DNA from: a virus
Length of the DNA stretch: 64,000 nucleotides
Direction: 5' to 3' (one strand)
Virus record (IMG/VR): IMGVR_UViG_3300028772_000007
Location: 1 to 64,000 of that record
The notes beneath the pieces were generated by a model that had not been told where the DNA came from, searched no databases, and was given only the letters and a program-made list of their open reading frames with translations. A program made the position numbers and the translations under genes. Within the stretch, counting starts at the first letter, position 1, and each line of letters begins with the position of its first letter. Positions 1 through 8,554 of this stretch are shown one piece after another.

Positions 1-291
1 CTTAATTATTCTACTAATCATTATATTAAAAAAGATGGAAGATATACTATTGTAAGTCCACATGAATTTGAATTATATACTTCAGTAACCAAAAATCCAT
101 GTTCTGAAATAGTTAGTAGTGAATTATCAATGAAAGATGTAATTGTAAAAACTGCTCAAAATATGGGTTTATTTCAACCTGATAAATTTGTAACAGATGG
201 GTATAAACTAGGACATCATATTTTACAATTGGATCCACCAGTAAAAACTATAGATTATTTTCCTGAAGTTACAGAACTTAATTTTGATTAA
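1..291 (+). CDS. Hypothetical phage protein, C-terminal part (cut by window edge)
   Basis: An open frame runs in from the left edge and ends in TAA at 289-291. About 96 residues are visible. The C-terminus reads YFPEVTELNFD, nearly identical to the end of the protein at 6359-7936 (YFPEVIELNFD), so the two belong to one phage-specific family. No known domain is recognised. The next gene starts two bases after the stop. Confidence 0.8.
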   Translation, partial: LNYSTNHYIKKDGRYTIVSPHEFELYTSVTKNPCSEIVSSELSMKDVIVKTAQNMGLFQPDKFVTDGYKLGHHILQLDPPVKTIDYFPEVTELNFD

Positions 292-292
292 A

Positions 293-598
293 ATGCTTTT
301 AGATGTTAATACAGCTATAAAAAATAATAATTTTATAGATTTTTTTAAAAATTCAGAATCTCTTAAAAAAGCTTTAGAAAACCCAGATAAATCTATTTGT
401 AGTTATTATGAAATATTAGTAGAAGATATTCTAATTACATGTGGAAGTGTACGTTGTTCTGAATGCCCATTAAATAGAAATAATAGACATATTTTATTAA
501 AATATCTCCCTTTTATTTCTAATACTTTATTACCAAAACCTATTATATCTGAAATTGTAGATATAGAAAAATATTTTCCAACAATTATTGAATTATAA
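293..598 (+). CDS. Small hypothetical protein
   Basis: This ORF encodes 101 residues. ATG at 293 is preferred; an in-frame TTG at 284 lies inside the preceding gene. It ends in YFPTIIEL, which echoes the YFPEV-ELNFD tails of the genes at 1-291 and 6359-7936. It has a CxxCP group near the middle (CSECP). Function is unknown. Confidence 0.75.
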   Translation: MLLDVNTAIKNNNFIDFFKNSESLKKALENPDKSICSYYEILVEDILITCGSVRCSECPLNRNNRHILLKYLPFISNTLLPKPIISEIVDIEKYFPTIIEL

Positions 599-622
599 AT
601 TAAATTTTTAAAAACAAAAAAA

Positions 623-1054
623 ATGAGTGAAGAAAAAAAATCTTTCGTAGAACGTGTTATTGCATTTGTTAAAGGTGGTGATGATGCTAATGTAATTGCT
701 GTACAAAACACAGCAAAACAACTTTGGACTAAGGCTATTTCAGTTGCTAAAGCAAATATTGCAAAAATAGCTACTAATCTTAGTGAAGAATTGGAAGCAC
801 AAGCAGAATATGCTAGTGATGCACAAGTGGCTTATGAAGAAGCATTTTTGAATATTAGTGTTGAAAAACTTAGTCGTGACGAACGTGTTGCTTATGTAAA
901 AAGCGAATGGCAAGGTGCTATTGCTAATGCATTGTACAAAGTTGAAAAAGTTGAATCAACTATTACTTCTTTAAAAGAAGAAGCTAAACGTAGAACTGAA
1001 GCTGAAGAAAAAAGTATTGCTACTTATGAAAAATATTTAGCACAAATTGCATAA
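623..1054 (+). CDS. Helical, coiled-coil-like hypothetical protein
   Basis: The product has 143 residues, is rich in Ala, Glu and Lys, and is predicted by eye to be almost wholly helical, with heptad-like segments in the C-terminal half. Codon use here includes more CGT and GAC than in the neighbours, suggesting a well expressed protein. It is followed by a 467-base noncoding stretch with several hairpins. No family is recognised. Confidence 0.85.
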   Translation: MSEEKKSFVERVIAFVKGGDDANVIAVQNTAKQLWTKAISVAKANIAKIATNLSEELEAQAEYASDAQVAYEEAFLNISVEKLSRDERVAYVKSEWQGAIANALYKVEKVESTITSLKEEAKRRTEAEEKSIATYEKYLAQIA

Positions 1055-1521
1055 TAAATAAATTATTAACTGACGAATCCAAAGTGTACTATGGTCTGTG
1101 GTCGTTAATGCTAACCTTGGAAGAACAGGTTAATAATTTAAAGGTTAAACATTGAATACCTTTGTATGTAGAAGACTTGAGCTAACGCTTTGATAGAAAT
1201 TGCTATAGTAGGTTAGACCTACAAATACATAAAGATACTAATCCTGAAGACAGGATATTATGCAGGATATAACTGCTTAAATGAATGACTTATTGCTGCT
1301 GTAAAATCTGCAATATATCAAGTAATGGAGTAATCCTAGAAGTATTGCAACCTTGAGAAAGTTGTAGAGAAAGTAGCGAGGAAAATAGTTAAACTTCACA
1401 GTCTAAAATTAAATCCTAACAATACTAATGAGTTCTCAGCATGACCCTAATTTATCATATGCCATTGAAAGGTAATCCTATTGATAAAAGGGTGCTAAAA
1501 AAAATAAATTAATCTATAAAT
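1055..1521 (+). ncRNA. Candidate structured noncoding RNA between genes
   Basis: No ORF is present in 467 bases of a genome that otherwise has almost no gaps. A TACCTTTG box matching the Bacteroidota -7 element lies at 1157-1164. Downstream are short perfect hairpins: GTAGGT-tag-ACCTAC and ATCCTG-aaga-CAGGAT. The base composition is richer in G+C than the surrounding intergenic DNA. It does not show the conserved blocks of RNase P RNA or the P3/P7 core of a group I intron. Large phage RNAs such as ROOL or GOLLD occur near tRNA genes, but I cannot show membership. Confidence 0.4.
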
Positions 1522-2001
1522 ATGGAAGAAATAGCATTTATAATATTTTTAATATATATATTATTTACATTAATACTAAATCCGATGTTATTTTATATTT
1601 TAAATAAAATATATCTTAAAGTAAATAATAAAAGACTATATCAAGATGAATATGGAGCTATATTTTCAGTACTTTCTTTTATTGGATTTATTTTATTAAT
1701 ATATTATATTATAGAAATATTACTTATTAAAAAATATAGGAATAGAAGAATAGATAAAATAGATTTTAAAATGGAGATAGATACAAGGCCAGGAACCAAT
1801 GTATTCTTTTTTAATCATCAATATATATTAAAAATTAAATGTAAGTATTATAATTGTAAAGTTGGTTCTAAAGAATGTACTAAATGTAAATATTATATAA
1901 AAACAAATGATATTCCTTCTCATTTCCATAATGGAAATTGTATAAAAGAAGTATTAAATGTAGAATGTTGTATTGAAGGAAAAAATAAAACTAAAATATA
2001 A
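1522..2001 (+). CDS. Membrane protein with cysteine-rich C-terminus
   Basis: 159 residues. Two hydrophobic segments are visible at about residues 4-28 and 48-70, followed by a basic stretch (KKYRNRR) and a C-terminal domain with a run of cysteines including CxxC (CTKC), suggesting a metal-binding or disulphide-rich module. Function is unknown. Confidence 0.75.
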   Translation: MEEIAFIIFLIYILFTLILNPMLFYILNKIYLKVNNKRLYQDEYGAIFSVLSFIGFILLIYYIIEILLIKKYRNRRIDKIDFKMEIDTRPGTNVFFFNHQYILKIKCKYYNCKVGSKECTKCKYYIKTNDIPSHFHNGNCIKEVLNVECCIEGKNKTKI

Positions 2002-2016
2002 TAAATTAAAAACATT

Positions 2017-2133
2017 ATGAGATGTCCTGTATGTGGAAGTCATGATTATTATTTTGATGGACTATGTGATGTCTGTTTAGATGTGATCATTGGCAACGTT
2101 GAATTTTTTAAATTAAACTTTAAAACAATATGA
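2017..2133 (+). CDS. Mini zinc-ribbon protein
   Basis: 38 residues. The protein has two CxxC pairs (CPVC and CDVC) spaced by 13 residues, a zinc-ribbon pattern. The stop TGA overlaps the ATG of the next gene. If TGA were read as Trp, the frame would end three codons later. Function is unknown. Confidence 0.55.
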   Translation: MRCPVCGSHDYYFDGLCDVCLDVIIGNVEFFKLNFKTI

Positions 2134-2387
2134 AAAAACTAATTATTTTATTATTTTTAATCTCTATGATTTCTTGTTCTCCAGAAATTACAAATTCTTA
2201 TAGAGGAATTTATGATATACCATCTAAAAATAATACAACTTATTGTATTCGTTTATATAATGGTAATTTTCTTATTAGAGAATGGAAAGGATGTATAGAT
2301 GTACATTCTCAGAATAATCATTTTACTTTTATATATGATAATGTTAAAATGATAGTTTATGGAACAATTATAGCTTTTAAAGAATAA
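2130..2387 (+). CDS. Small lipoprotein
   Basis: 85 residues. It begins MKK followed by a hydrophobic run and a lipobox ending in ISMISC at residues 11-16, so it is likely processed by signal peptidase II and lipidated at Cys16. The rest is a short polar domain with two further cysteines. Phage lipoproteins often act in superinfection exclusion at the cell envelope; here that is inference. Confidence 0.75.
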   Translation: MKKLIILLFLISMISCSPEITNSYRGIYDIPSKNNTTYCIRLYNGNFLIREWKGCIDVHSQNNHFTFIYDNVKMIVYGTIIAFKE

Positions 2388-2392
2388 AAAGT

Positions 2393-2482
2393 ATGAAATT
2401 AAAAAAAGAAAGTGATGTATTAGATGATCTTAATACTCAAGATTTTGATGATGATCCTTATGTAAATTGTTTCGGTTATTAA
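2393..2482 (+). CDS. Very small acidic ORF
   Basis: 29 residues, rich in Asp (FDDDP), starting 5 bases after the preceding stop and placed in line with its neighbours. No homology is recognised; it is the last ORF before the tmRNA region. Confidence 0.4.
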   Translation: MKLKKESDVLDDLNTQDFDDDPYVNCFGY

Positions 2483-2580
2483 AAATTAAAATTATATACT
2501 ATATACTCTAAATTATAAAAGATACTATCTGGTAGACTATAACAAGAATAGGAGTCAGATTATATAATTCTATTAAATAT

Positions 2581-2997
2581 GGGAATGCTTGGTATTGATT
2601 CGCAGTAGATAAATAGTAAAACAGCTGAGGTAGACCACCCTCGTTAATCAGAGATCAAAACAATAAAAGAAAACGTTAAATCGCTTATTTTTGGTAGTCG
2701 CACAGCTTACGCTGTAGCAGCATAATATCCAATGGGGTTGTCAATTGACCTTATTATTCAATAATTGAGTAATAGTCATGTTCCTACTAAGAACAATTGT
2801 AATACATCGCCTCCTTACTGAGGGTTGTTAAAGTGTACGTTACACGTACTGGTGGTGTTCTGTTTGTAACCAAACAGTCCCATGTTATTTCAATGTTTCT
2901 TTTCAAGAAATAGCAGATAAGCAACTGTAAAAGCTAAGCTGTAAAATTTTATTATGGATTCCTGAGGAAGACGTGGGTTCGACTCCCACCATTTCCA
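2581..2997 (+). ncRNA. ssrA: Transfer-messenger RNA (tmRNA)
   Basis: The 3' end carries a tmRNA-type T arm (GACGTGGGTTCGACTCCCAC) followed by CATTTCC and A. The 5' end GGGAATG pairs with CATTTCC as a seven-base-pair acceptor stem, and the next bases resemble the conserved tmRNA 5' block (TTGATTCGCAG). An internal reading frame at 2693-2725 ends in a degron-like tag: GGT AGT CGC ACA GCT TAC GCT GTA GCA GCA TAA, that is GSRTAYAVAA. Known tmRNA tags end in LAA or VAA and Bacteroidota tags begin with G. tmRNA rescues stalled ribosomes and marks the incomplete protein for proteolysis. CCA is not encoded; the CCA-type enzyme at 12219 could add it. The resume codon is inferred. Confidence 0.85.
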
Positions 2998-3097
2998 CTA
3001 TACAATCATTTGATTAATGATATAGTGTTTTTGAGTTCGTGAATAAGTCTGCTGTGAAGCCCACTTATTCCATTTTTAAATTAATAAAAAATTAATT

Positions 3098-3307
3098 ATG
3101 AAAATATTAAAATGGTTATTTAATACTAATATAGGATATTTTATTTTAGAACATAAATATCAATATAATGGTATTGATTATAAAGGATATATATTATGTC
3201 GTGGTTATAGAATGTTTGGATTATTTGGATATGATAAATTAGTTATAGCAACAGATGAAGAAGAACTTAAACAAATTATAAATTTTTATATAAATAAAAC
3301 TAAATAA
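3098..3307 (+). CDS. Small hypothetical protein
   Basis: 69 residues with no recognised motif. It begins just after the tmRNA region and is followed 3 bases later by the next gene. Confidence 0.7.
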   Translation: MKILKWLFNTNIGYFILEHKYQYNGIDYKGYILCRGYRMFGLFGYDKLVIATDEEELKQIINFYINKTK

Positions 3308-3310
3308 AAA

Positions 3311-3550
3311 ATGATCTTACTTAATAGTATTTTTCATATTCATGAATATGATTATCTTGATGCAAAAGGCTACCAACGTTGTAAACATTGTGGTAAAGCT
3401 TATTGGATAGGACTTCCACCAATTGAGCCTACTTTTTCTATTCAAGAACGAGTAGAATTTAGTAATAAACGTGGTAAAGTTTATAAAATTACATTTGTAC
3501 AAAAATGTATAGAAACTGGTGAATTAAAATCATTTTCTATTAAAAAATAA
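3311..3550 (+). CDS. Small CxxC zinc-finger-like protein
   Basis: 79 residues. A single RCKHCGKAYW motif at about residues 23-32 plus upstream His residues (FHIHEY) could form a zinc site. The C-terminus is basic. Function is unknown. Confidence 0.7.
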   Translation: MILLNSIFHIHEYDYLDAKGYQRCKHCGKAYWIGLPPIEPTFSIQERVEFSNKRGKVYKITFVQKCIETGELKSFSIKK

Positions 3551-3815
3551 AAATCCTGTTATGTCAAAATAGGTTGAGCATGTATATTCATGTTGGTTCC
3601 ATTCTTAAAGGTTGGTTATGAATAAGAATATGTATCTATACGTATAAAATAGAATTCTTTTGTAAATTTTCTATCCGAGAAAATCACTATTACAGATAGA
3701 AACTGTTGGAGGGATTGACATTCCTATTGATTTAGTGTATTAGTGCACAGACCGACATAGTGTTGGTAAAGCTCAGTTCGAACCTGAGAATCTAACTAAT
3801 TTAAAAATTAATAAA
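3551..3815 (+). other. Noncoding stretch with tRNA-like 3' domain
   Basis: This 265-base gap has no ORF. Near its end a clear T arm (CTCAG-TTCGAAC-CTGAG, about 3779-3795) is followed by an acceptor-like AATCTAAC. A 5' partner with 6 of 7 pairs is GTTGGAG at about 3707, but the intervening sequence does not fold into a normal D arm and anticodon arm. It may be a degenerate or interrupted tRNA or another tRNA-like RNA. Confidence 0.35.
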
Positions 3816-4052
3816 ATGATAAATCCCGCAAAATACGCAATGAAACAAATCATGAAAGGCGACTTTGGCTATGATGATTATGTTTTAATGATTCAGGAGA
3901 TTCAAGATGATGCATATAATCAAGGTATTGATGATTGCGTTGAAAATGTGGCAATGAAATATGTTCAAGTAGATTATGAAGGTGTTAGAGCTGGCTCATT
4001 TTATACTAAAACTGTTATTGATAAAGATTCAATTTTAAAACTAAAGAAATAA
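3816..4052 (+). CDS. Small hypothetical protein
   Basis: 78 residues, acidic, without a recognised motif. The last base of its stop codon is the first base of the next start codon (TAATG), indicating translational coupling with the gene at 4052. Confidence 0.8.
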   Translation: MINPAKYAMKQIMKGDFGYDDYVLMIQEIQDDAYNQGIDDCVENVAMKYVQVDYEGVRAGSFYTKTVIDKDSILKLKK

Positions 4053-4483
4053 TGTCAGGAAATAGAATGACTGCCATTAAATGGTGGAATATGGAATTAT
4101 CTTTGAAAGAGCGTGAACTGAATACTAGATTGATTATGCCTTCTTATAGAAGACAAGATTCATTGGTAGGTAGTGAAATTGAAAACATGTGGGATATATT
4201 TGTAGGCCCAGAGAAGCAATTATACAACAAAGAAGAAGTACTTCAATTGTTAGTTGAAGAACGACAACGTGCTATGGATATTGCATTGGCTTTTTATAAT
4301 ACTAATCAAGCAGAATACGAAAGCCGTAAGAAAGCTGGAAGTGCATTAAAAGAAATAGCTTATGTTAAAAGAGAATGTGCTGATACAGCACGAAAGATTG
4401 GATGTGCTATATCTGGATTAACTGGATTATCTTCACCTGAAGATACTATAAAACAACTTATTGAAAAAAAATTAAATACTTAA
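4052..4483 (+). CDS. Helical hypothetical protein
   Basis: 143 residues, mostly helical, with Lys and Glu rich segments. It is coupled to the gene before it. No family is recognised. Confidence 0.8.
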   Translation: MSGNRMTAIKWWNMELSLKERELNTRLIMPSYRRQDSLVGSEIENMWDIFVGPEKQLYNKEEVLQLLVEERQRAMDIALAFYNTNQAEYESRKKAGSALKEIAYVKRECADTARKIGCAISGLTGLSSPEDTIKQLIEKKLNT

Positions 4484-4489
4484 AATAAA

Positions 4490-5410
4490 ATGAGAAAGCA
4501 TTCATTATCAGAAAAAGGATTGAGTATGTCAGAAGCTCAATCAATATCTAATCTTTGTAATCAAAGAGCATTAGATATTACAAATTGTTTAAAAAATGTA
4601 AACACAGCATCTAAAACTATAGTAATTGGTACTATTACACATACTTTGCAAAAAGGAAATGTAATGCCGGTTAATGTGATTGAAATGTTGGAAGAAAAAG
4701 GATTACTAACTGGTTGTCAAGCTTTTTTGATAGAAAATCTTAAAACAAAAGAACGCTTATTGATGGCTGCTAAAAATGAACAACCTGATTTAACTATTGT
4801 TGAAATAGTACCTCGTCCTTTATATTCAATGTCTCATTTACTTAATAATGTAAATGAAGAGTGGGGTTGGGAACAACTTTCAGTGAAAGAAATGAATGAA
4901 TTTTATCAAGTTGAAGCACTTGCTGCTCATATTGGTCAATTTATTCATAAAGGTTCTATTCTTGAGAAATTAAGAGATGAATTAAATAAACTTCCTTCAA
5001 TTGAATGGATTGATGTTGTTGCCGGAACTAAGAGTCCAGTAATTATTACTGCTAATCATACAGCTGAAGAGTTACAATCTTTACATGAAAAATTATCTAT
5101 TATTCATCGCAAATATGAACAAAGAACAAATTATTTTAAAGCTAAAGTAAAAACTATAGTTACAACTGAAAATGCTCGAATAGCTAAATTAAATGCCGAT
5201 GAAACTTTTAGAGTTAATGACATTAATAAAGTTTTAAATACTGACTACAATGATGAAATGCGTGATTATAATGATGCATGTTCTAAAATTGAATCAGAAT
5301 TTGAAATTGAACGCCAAGAAACAATTAAGAAATTAGCTGCTTTACGTATTACTGTTGATCCATTGTTTCAACCAATCATTGATAAATTTTTAGTTAAAGT
5401 TACTGTATAA
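4490..5410 (+). CDS. Hypothetical protein with C-terminal coiled coil
   Basis: 306 residues. The N-terminal two thirds look globular; residues of about 185-290 form long charged helices suited to a coiled coil. Its stop overlaps the next start by one base. No catalytic motif is visible. Confidence 0.8.
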   Translation: MRKHSLSEKGLSMSEAQSISNLCNQRALDITNCLKNVNTASKTIVIGTITHTLQKGNVMPVNVIEMLEEKGLLTGCQAFLIENLKTKERLLMAAKNEQPDLTIVEIVPRPLYSMSHLLNNVNEEWGWEQLSVKEMNEFYQVEALAAHIGQFIHKGSILEKLRDELNKLPSIEWIDVVAGTKSPVIITANHTAEELQSLHEKLSIIHRKYEQRTNYFKAKVKTIVTTENARIAKLNADETFRVNDINKVLNTDYNDEMRDYNDACSKIESEFEIERQETIKKLAALRITVDPLFQPIIDKFLVKVTV

Positions 5411-5943
5411 TGATACTTAAAATTTATTTATGTAAGTCTAAAGCAGGTGATCCAGACCATATTCGTATGGTTCAGGATTATCTTGCTGGATTTGATTGTG
5501 AAGTTCTTGAATTTGAAGGAGGTAAATATTCTTTTGATACTCTTGATAAAGCTGATTATATTTTAGTTATTCCTCCAAATCATGATTTTGATGCCGGAGA
5601 TGATAAAGTATTAGTAGGTAAAGGTCAATGGACAGAATATGATCATTATTTAGATACTAACCATGAACATATTTATTCAGCTTCTTATATTCCATTAATT
5701 GTTGTAGATTTTCAAGGAGAAATACCTATAGTAACTGAATCAGATACTTATGAAGTTATTTCCGAAGATTGGAAAACTAAATATGCAACTCTTAATATTT
5801 CTGATGATAGTGGTGATAATGATAGAGAACTTGCAATTGCTCTTGATTTAGTACTTAAAATTAAAGATGCAGAACCTGTACAAGAACCAATTAAGATTGA
5901 GATTGTAGTTGATTCAGCACCAAAAAAACTTTTTAAATTTTAA
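5410..5943 (+). CDS. Rossmann-like protein, possible nucleoside deoxyribosyltransferase relative
   Basis: 177 residues. The pattern of a beta-strand start (LKIYLC), a mid-region ADYILVIPP and a later GKGQWTEYDHYL resembles phage proteins of the nucleoside 2-deoxyribosyltransferase-like fold, where the acidic residue after GKGQ is catalytic. The match is from memory of the family pattern and is tentative. A terminator-like hairpin follows the gene. Confidence 0.6.
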   Translation: MILKIYLCKSKAGDPDHIRMVQDYLAGFDCEVLEFEGGKYSFDTLDKADYILVIPPNHDFDAGDDKVLVGKGQWTEYDHYLDTNHEHIYSASYIPLIVVDFQGEIPIVTESDTYEVISEDWKTKYATLNISDDSGDNDRELAIALDLVLKIKDAEPVQEPIKIEIVVDSAPKKLFKF

Positions 5944-5951
5944 TTAAAGGT

Positions 5952-5992
5952 AGATAAGTGATAAGCATAAGCCGATGCACTTATCTTTTATG
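5952..5992 (+). terminator. Hairpin followed by T-rich tract
   Basis: AGATAAGTG at 5952-5960 pairs perfectly with CACTTATCT at 5978-5986 and is followed by TTTTATGTTT. It closes the gene group ending at 5943. Confidence 0.65.
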
Positions 5993-6110
5993 TTTAATAA
6001 TAAGAACCAAATTCATCCCCTCGTGGGATATCTACTCAATGCTGCATAAGCATTACCTTGTTAAGGTAACAATAATGATAAAATAATCAAAACTAAACCG
6101 CTCTTTTACG

Positions 6111-6191
6111 AACTTTATAAAATTCAAAAAAAACGTCATAGGTATACCTATGATAACTTTGTGTTTTGTCTTTGCCTTTGTTGTAAAAGAG
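6111..6191 (+). promoter_or_regulatory. Promoter with overlapping 16-base palindrome inside a long inverted repeat
   Basis: CATAGGTATACCTATG at 6137-6152 is a perfect palindrome directly upstream of a TAACTTTG box (6154-6161) that fits the Bacteroidota -7 element. The pair is enclosed by CTCTTTTAC (6111-6119) and its complement GTAAAAGAG (6183-6191). The position of the palindrome next to the -7 box suggests a repressor site controlling the tRNA-like gene at 6256 and the gene at 6359. Two smaller hairpins (AATGCT/AGCATT and ACCTT/AAGGT) lie upstream at about 6039-6070. Confidence 0.5.
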
Positions 6192-6255
6192 GTCTTTGAC
6201 TTTAACTTTATTTCTAGCATTAACTATATTTCTTATTATTAAACAACTTTTTTTT

Positions 6256-6332
6256 GGTATTATAGCTCAATTGGTTAGAGCACGTTAAACCCGCAAGGTA
6301 CGAGGTTGAAGGTTCGAATCTTTCTAATACCA
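6256..6332 (+). tRNA. tRNA-like gene, anticodon not assignable
   Basis: Acceptor stem GGTATTA/TAATACC, D arm GCTC...GAGC and T arm GAAGG-TTCGAAT-CTTTC are all normal. The anticodon region is not: the 25 bases between the D arm and T arm contain ACC-CGCAA-GGT but no standard 5-bp stem with a 7-base loop. It may be degenerate, carry a small insertion or fold atypically. Confidence 0.55.
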
Positions 6333-6358
6333 CAATTAATAACATAAAATAAATTATT

Positions 6359-7936
6359 ATGATTTTAACAAATAAATGTATAAAATATATACCAGAATTA
6401 ACTTATGATATTTTTCTTTTAATTTGGGATAAACTCGAAAAAAATGGATATGATATTTCAATAACTTCTAAAACTATTTATAATAATTTAAAAGAAAATT
6501 GGCCTTATTTAGTAACTTCTGATGCAAATATACTTACTAGATCACTTCCTTTAGGACAAGAAATTATAATTCAAGAATTTTTAGGATATGATCCTTTTAA
6601 ATTTATACTTCCTACAAAATGGTGTGTAAAAGTTGAAGCAAATAATAAACCTGAAGAAATAGCTGTTTGGAGAAAAACTAAAACAAGTTCAGAATGGATT
6701 AATCCTGGTTATTTAGATTGTGATGGATGGCATACTAAAGAATTTAATAATAGTTGTATTGAAATTACTTTTGATCAATTTAAAAAATATGTATTAAAAA
6801 GAACTGAAATAGTTTTTGAAGCAATTAAAGTTCCAGAATTTGTTTTACCCTTTAGGTGGTGTGTTAAAGTTACTGAAGAAAATTATAAAATACTTAGTGA
6901 TTTTAAAATTAAATTAGGACGTAACAATCTTAAATCAGTATCTACTTATTCATATGTTGATAATAATGGTTTTGGTACTGGTAAAACAACTTCTACTGTA
7001 ATTACATTTGATGAATTTAAAAAGTATGTATTAAAAGAATCAGATTCTTCCGAAATTATTGTTCCTTTTATATACCCTGAAAAATGGTGTATACAATCTA
7101 CTTTTAATAATAAAGATCAAATTAATGAAAAATTTAATAAATTAGTTAAAAGAGAAGTCAGTGGTTCATCAGATAGTTATTGGCATTATCCTGAATATGG
7201 AATGAATCAATGTACTAGTAGTCAAATAGAAAATTGTTATACACCAATTACTTTTGAACAATTTATGAATTTTGAAAAATCTATAAATATTTCTAAAGAA
7301 AAATTATTAGCTAAAGCTGCTAAAGATTATCCTATAGGCACTAAGTATGTAACAGCTGGAGAAGGAAATGAAGTATACACTGTTGTAATTCCAGTTCAAG
7401 AATTTATTAGTTTAGATTTAATTTATGGAGAAAGTGGTAAAGGATGTTTATATAAAAAAGGCAAATGGGCTGAAATACTTGAAATTACAAAAGAAGCTTA
7501 TGAAATGCAAAAATTAAATTCTTTGTCTATAAATGCAAATAAAAAAGTAAAAACTAAAGAAAATTTAGAATTTGCAATAGAATGTAAAAGTCAAGAAGAA
7601 TGGGATTTTGTTTGTAAATATAAAGGATATCAACCTGAGGAAAATTGGTTTTTAAGTTCGCAATATGGTAAAGGTATTTCATATTGTATATATTCTTATG
7701 CATCATATACTGTTGAAGAATGTAAAAAATATGATTATCCAATTATATCTTTTGATGAATGGTGTGAAAAGTATAATATTTGTAAACCAAGAAAAGAAAG
7801 AGTAACAAATGCTTATATTCAAGGAATACAAGCTCATATAAATTTTTATGATTTTTTAGGAACAAAACCTTTATCAGTAAAAAAATCATTAACAGAGCAA
7901 TATTTTCCAGAAGTAATAGAATTAAACTTTGATTAA
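6359..7936 (+). CDS. Phage protein with four tandem copies of a Trp-Cys domain
   Basis: 525 residues. A domain of about 70 residues is repeated. Each copy opens with a hydrophobic strand and usually WC (PTKWCVKV, PFRWCVKV, PEKWCIQS) and closes with ITFDQFKKYVL, ITFDEFKKYVL, ITFEQFMNFE or ISFDEWCEKY. A fourth, more diverged copy occupies about residues 400-475. The C-terminus YFPEVIELNFD is shared with the gene cut by the left edge. The protein starts with a short helical domain. Tandem copies suggest a binding or scaffold role; none is known to me. Confidence 0.8.
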   Translation: MILTNKCIKYIPELTYDIFLLIWDKLEKNGYDISITSKTIYNNLKENWPYLVTSDANILTRSLPLGQEIIIQEFLGYDPFKFILPTKWCVKVEANNKPEEIAVWRKTKTSSEWINPGYLDCDGWHTKEFNNSCIEITFDQFKKYVLKRTEIVFEAIKVPEFVLPFRWCVKVTEENYKILSDFKIKLGRNNLKSVSTYSYVDNNGFGTGKTTSTVITFDEFKKYVLKESDSSEIIVPFIYPEKWCIQSTFNNKDQINEKFNKLVKREVSGSSDSYWHYPEYGMNQCTSSQIENCYTPITFEQFMNFEKSINISKEKLLAKAAKDYPIGTKYVTAGEGNEVYTVVIPVQEFISLDLIYGESGKGCLYKKGKWAEILEITKEAYEMQKLNSLSINANKKVKTKENLEFAIECKSQEEWDFVCKYKGYQPEENWFLSSQYGKGISYCIYSYASYTVEECKKYDYPIISFDEWCEKYNICKPRKERVTNAYIQGIQAHINFYDFLGTKPLSVKKSLTEQYFPEVIELNFD

Positions 7937-7940
7937 AAAT

Positions 7941-8096
7941 ATGGAAGAAGAATTAAAAATTTTATTGAAAAAATACAAAGCAATACTTACGTGTTCTGAT
8001 GAACAATTCATTGAAGAATGTAGAGAAATAATTATTAATAATGTATTAGAAAATCACACTATTAGTCTTAAACCAATTGAAAAGTGTCAAAATTAA
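7941..8096 (+). CDS. Small hypothetical protein
   Basis: 51 residues, helical, with two cysteines. It overlaps the next gene, which starts at GTG 8084. Confidence 0.55.
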   Translation: MEEELKILLKKYKAILTCSDEQFIEECREIIINNVLENHTISLKPIEKCQN

Positions 8097-8554
8097 CTAA
8101 ATTTTTAGAAACCAGAACAGAATTACTAATAAATTCTGCTTCTGGTTCTATTTATTATCGTATCGGTAATAAAAAAATTCGTATTGCTAATCATTTATCC
8201 GCTAATAGTTCTCAATTTGCATTGAATATTTTAGTACCAAATAATTCAAATACTCAATATATATTAGCTATAAATAATAAAGTTTTTATTTATAATACTT
8301 TTACAGAGTTAAAACCATTTCTTATTAATTGGTGTATTATTATGCAAAGTGCAGCTGATATTTCAGAAATTGGAAATAATACTAGAATGCAGGAATTAGA
8401 AAAAGAAGTTATAAAATTAAGAAAAGAAAATGAGACTTTTTCAATAGTAAAATCATCTAAAAATAATTTTGATATGACTATGTTTACTTCAGGGCAACAA
8501 CTTCAAATTAAAAATTTTATTAAAGCTCAAACTGAAAATAATAAAAAGAAATGA
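8084..8554 (+). CDS. Hypothetical protein with C-terminal coiled coil
   Basis: 156 residues from a GTG start inside the previous ORF. The N-terminal 90 residues look beta-rich and globular; residues of about 103-120 are a charged helix. The stop is TGA in an ATGA overlap with the next gene. Confidence 0.7.
   Translation: MSKLTKFLETRTELLINSASGSIYYRIGNKKIRIANHLSANSSQFALNILVPNNSNTQYILAINNKVFIYNTFTELKPFLINWCIIMQSAADISEIGNNTRMQELEKEVIKLRKENETFSIVKSSKNNFDMTMFTSGQQLQIKNFIKAQTENNKKK

Noticed and set aside
1055-1521. RNase P RNA or group I intron
   Set aside because: The universally conserved RNase P blocks and the AGACTA/TAGTC P7 pairing of group I introns were not found.
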